DNA from: Piper betle
Taxonomy: Eukaryota; Streptophyta; Magnoliopsida; Piperales; Piperaceae
Assembly (NCBI GenBank): GCA_033002965.1
Contig: JAURVB010000674.1
Coordinates: forward strand, 124,001-188,000
Direction: 5' to 3'
Length of the DNA stretch: 64,000 nucleotides
Positions 61,073 through 64,000 of the stretch are shown here, piece by piece (position 1 is the stretch's first letter; the number at the start of each line of letters is the position of its first letter). The translations under genes and the position numbers were made by a program. The notes under the pieces were generated by a model that saw only the letters and a program-made list of their open reading frames with translations, was not told the origin of the DNA and searched no databases.

Positions 61073-64000
61073 TGTAACACCCCAATTTTGGTTCACCTAA
61101 GAACCAAATCAGAAATGTTACGATCGAGTCGAGTCATGTCTAAAGCTGCTTCAAAATAACCCGCTTGGCATCTTGAGAATAGACAACATTACTAAATATG
61201 TGTTAAAACTCACCAAATATAAATAAAAGTATGAAAGAAAATAACTGTGCTGAGCTCAAGTGTGTGTAGCATTTATCTATCCTCCCACTAAAACCAATTC
61301 AGGATCACAAGACCTACATATATAATATAGAAAATGTCAGTAATGAGTGTCACTGGTTCAGAAATAACTAAATAATCAAATTGGCACATGATGTCATTGG
61401 TTTAGAAATAACTAAATAATCAAATTGGCACATGAAAGATGACGTTCATGTTAAATAATATCAATCGTATATTTTTCTACATTAGAATCACTCATAAAGG
61501 TACTAATTAGGTTCTCTATATCCTTCGTATAACTCCTGGCTCTGAGCATAGAGGCCGAGTACTCTTAGGTAGACACTTTCAGTACACTTTGAATCCACAA
61601 GTTTAGACATGTGCTACATTGCAGTTGCCGTAATCTTCCACACTTCTATGGGTTTGAGGAACTCAAAATTTTAAGTTGTTAGGATCCCTTAGGATTGGAA
61701 TGACATGTTCACAAATTCAAAGCTTACTTTGACTTGCACGTGCACTGTTCGCAGTACGTGCAAGTTAGTTTCAACATCTCTTATTTCACTGAAAACTCGA
61801 TAAATTCATATATAGGTTGGAGAAGGGAATTATATACATAGGCCCGAAGGCAACTTGCGGTGGATCTTATTTTTGAAATTAGACTCGAGAGATCTCATTT
61901 TCAAGGGTTATTAATCACGGAAGTAAAATAAGTCTAAATGACCCGTATTAAGTGGGGTTCGATAAAATAGCCACTAAATACGTCTGCGATCTAAAAATCA
62001 AATCAACGATAAAACATAACGATAAAAATGGAGAAGAGTCTTAACAGACATGTGGTCTAAGCTACAAGCGTGAAGTCTCATCTATGGCGAGCTAGGACTA
62101 CGAAGCTTACATCGAAACCCACTGCTAAGTAAAATACTCATATCTTTATATGATGTATGCTCATGGTGTATGCTTACATCATCAATACATCGTAATAAAG
62201 AAGACATTGCTAAATAAACCTACAACTAAACATCTAGCACGCAAATCGAGACATAATATAGAAAATGACAAACAAACAAATAATAAATAAAAAATAAATA
62301 CACTCATGAATAAATAAATAGATAATAAATGCCTAATAATAATAATACTCTAATCATAAAATAATTATATCATTATACTATATAAATCCATAGCTAAACA
62401 CAAGTAAATATTACATATACTCAGTGTTAGTAAACACATAAGTAAATAAATAAATAAATACATAATCATTAGATAAATAAATAAATAAATAGTTAATATT
62501 AATTAAATCATAAATAATAATAATATCATCGTTATCCAATATGGAATACGTAATTAAATACAAATAAATAATAGCATACACGTAAAGAACAAATAGTAAA
62601 ATAAATAAATAAAATTTACTAAATATGACTAAGATTAATATTAATAAGTAAATATAATAATAATAATAATAAACAATCATGTAAGCATTCATTATACATG
62701 AAAAATATATAAATAAAAAGAAATAAACAATAATCGTGAGATTCCTCAAGTTAGTCCCACATCTAACACCTACTGAGATAAGATCTTGTTTATAAGTGAG
62801 AATTGACTATAAATATTCAACTTGTTTAACCACTTTTGAAGAGGTGACTTAGCTCATTATGTTGCACTTTAGATCGGGTTGTTAAAAATGGTATTAGGGC
62901 AACTTGATTTCGTGTTGGATGATGGGCTAGCCTATTGACATTGGCTAGGCTGCCAATCATGAGTCAAAGAATGTCATGCGCTGGGGCTAATAACAGGCCA
63001 AACGTAGGAATTTTGGAGGCAGAATGTCCTAAGAAGGGTGGATTGTTAGATCCTTCAACTTAGTCCTACATCTAATACCTATCGAGTAAGATCCTCTTGA
63101 AAAGTTAGAATGGACTATAAATCTTCAACTCGATTAACCACTTTTGAAGAGATGACTTAGCCTATTCTGTTGCACTTTGTTACAATAATGAATAAATGAA
63201 TAACTAAATAAATAAAAACACTCATAACATCAAAACATATTAAATAGTGTGAATATGAATCTAAACTAATGTAGTGTGTCTTGAATTGCCGAAAATGGTT
63301 GAAAAACGAGTTGAACCGGGTTAACCAAACTGAAGCGAATTGAGTCGGACCAAATCAGCTAGGTCTGGGTTAAATAAACTGGTGGGTTGGGTCGGCTGGG
63401 CTGATCTGGATTGATGACGTGGACACGAACATGGGTAGGCCGACGGATTGGCGGACAGGTGAACATGGTCAGATAGGCAGACGCAAACGTAGGCTCGTGG
63501 ATGCAACGTGGGCAATCTGGTCCAACGGGTGGGCGATGCCCGCCCCTGGAAAACACCAACGGTGACTTGGTGGAGGTTGTTGCTAGTTGTGATCAACAGA
63601 GGGGAGGATGGGGAAGATGCTGGTGGTGGCGACCGACGAAGCCTAGCCACCAGTTAGTTGGAAAATAGCCGAAAAGTGGCAAAATAGTTGCTGGGTTCAG
63701 CAACATCGCCGGTGGTGATAGCGGCCACCAGGTCGTGGTTGGTCTCAAAGTGTCTGCCTCAATGAGATAAACCTATTTGGGCGGTTGGTTGGAAAATAGC
63801 CGGAAAGCGGCAAAATAGCCGCTGGGTTCAGCAACATCACCAGCGGTGATAGCGGCCATGACAGTGGTTGGGGTCAGTCTCAAAGTGTCGGCCTCGACGA
63901 GATAAACCTATTTGGGCAGTTGGCTTCACCGGAGGCAGCTTGTTGGAGCCGAAAAACAACCTTAAAGGGGGCGGTAGCGGTGGAAATCGGCGGTAAAAAC
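61073..64000 (+). mobile_element. LTR-family copy, running off the window
   Basis: It starts TGTAACACCCC directly after TTACT (61068-61072), a probable target duplication whose partner is off the window. Family blocks follow in order: gtcagtaatgagtgtcac (61335), ggccgagtactcttagg (61551), ggcccgaagg (about 61841), gacatgtggtctaagct (62048), AT-rich DNA (62.2-62.7 kb) and a GC-rich tail from 63.3 kb. A complete TRIM element sits at 62735-63184. A local 44-bp duplication of gaaataactaaataatcaaa lies at 61355-61440. Confidence 0.75.
62735..63184 (+). mobile_element. TRIM retrotransposon with two ~140-bp LTRs
   Basis: The 5' LTR (62735-about 62886) and 3' LTR (63044-63184) share agtcc(c/t)acatcta, taaccacttttgaagag and gttgcactttg-type blocks. 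After the 5' LTR comes tggtattagggc (about 62889), close to the initiator-Met tRNA primer-binding site TGGTATCAGAGC. A purine-rich aagaagggtgg precedes the 3' LTR. ATAAT flanks the element at 62730-62734 and 63185-63189. No coding sequence; terminal-repeat retrotransposon in miniature. Confidence 0.85.

Overview
This is nuclear DNA of a flowering plant. The genes are split by short GT-AG introns and encode plant-typical proteins: a plastid CutA, a thylakoid CURT1 protein, a D-type cyclin and an F-box/DUF295 relic. Most of the rest is AT-rich, LTR-derived or duplicated DNA. I could not fix the lineage beyond angiosperm. No prokaryotic, viral, CRISPR or rRNA/tRNA feature was seen.

Layout. 1-3.0 kb holds AT-rich flank with small tandem duplications and the leader of the first gene. 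3.07-4.40 kb (+) is a Yae1-type gene, a probable adaptor for Fe-S protein assembly. It converges on a CURT1-type thylakoid-curvature gene (8.57-5.01 kb, -) whose second exon carries four in-frame 50-codon repeats. After a GC-rich, repeat-derived, non-coding block (9.4-11.2 kb) comes a seven-exon CutA gene (11.70-14.52 kb, +). An F-box/DUF295 pseudogene follows (17.1-18.3 kb), then a PIF/Harbinger-like MITE. About 18.9-34.8 kb is a nest of one family of roughly 3-kb non-coding elements with TG...CA ends (probably solo LTRs). Two nested insertions there are proven by perfect 5-bp target duplications, and a hAT-like element sits in another copy. 34.8-41.5 kb is gene-poor. A complete six-exon D-type cyclin lies at 41.57-43.24 kb (+). 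44.3-57.3 kb is a diverged tandem duplication of a ~6.5-kb segment. On the minus strand at 57.1-60.4 kb I reconstruct several exons of an unrecognised gene whose 5' part is off the window, beyond another cluster of the same LTR family (60.6-64 kb). That cluster contains a complete TRIM retrotransposon.

The genes are independent housekeeping or plastid genes, not an operon or defence island. No new multi-gene system is evident. The most noteworthy items are the repeat-expanded CURT1 protein, the missing in-frame splice acceptor in the Yae1 gene, the nesting of one LTR family inside itself, and the tandem duplication that breaks inside an exon of the unrecognised gene.
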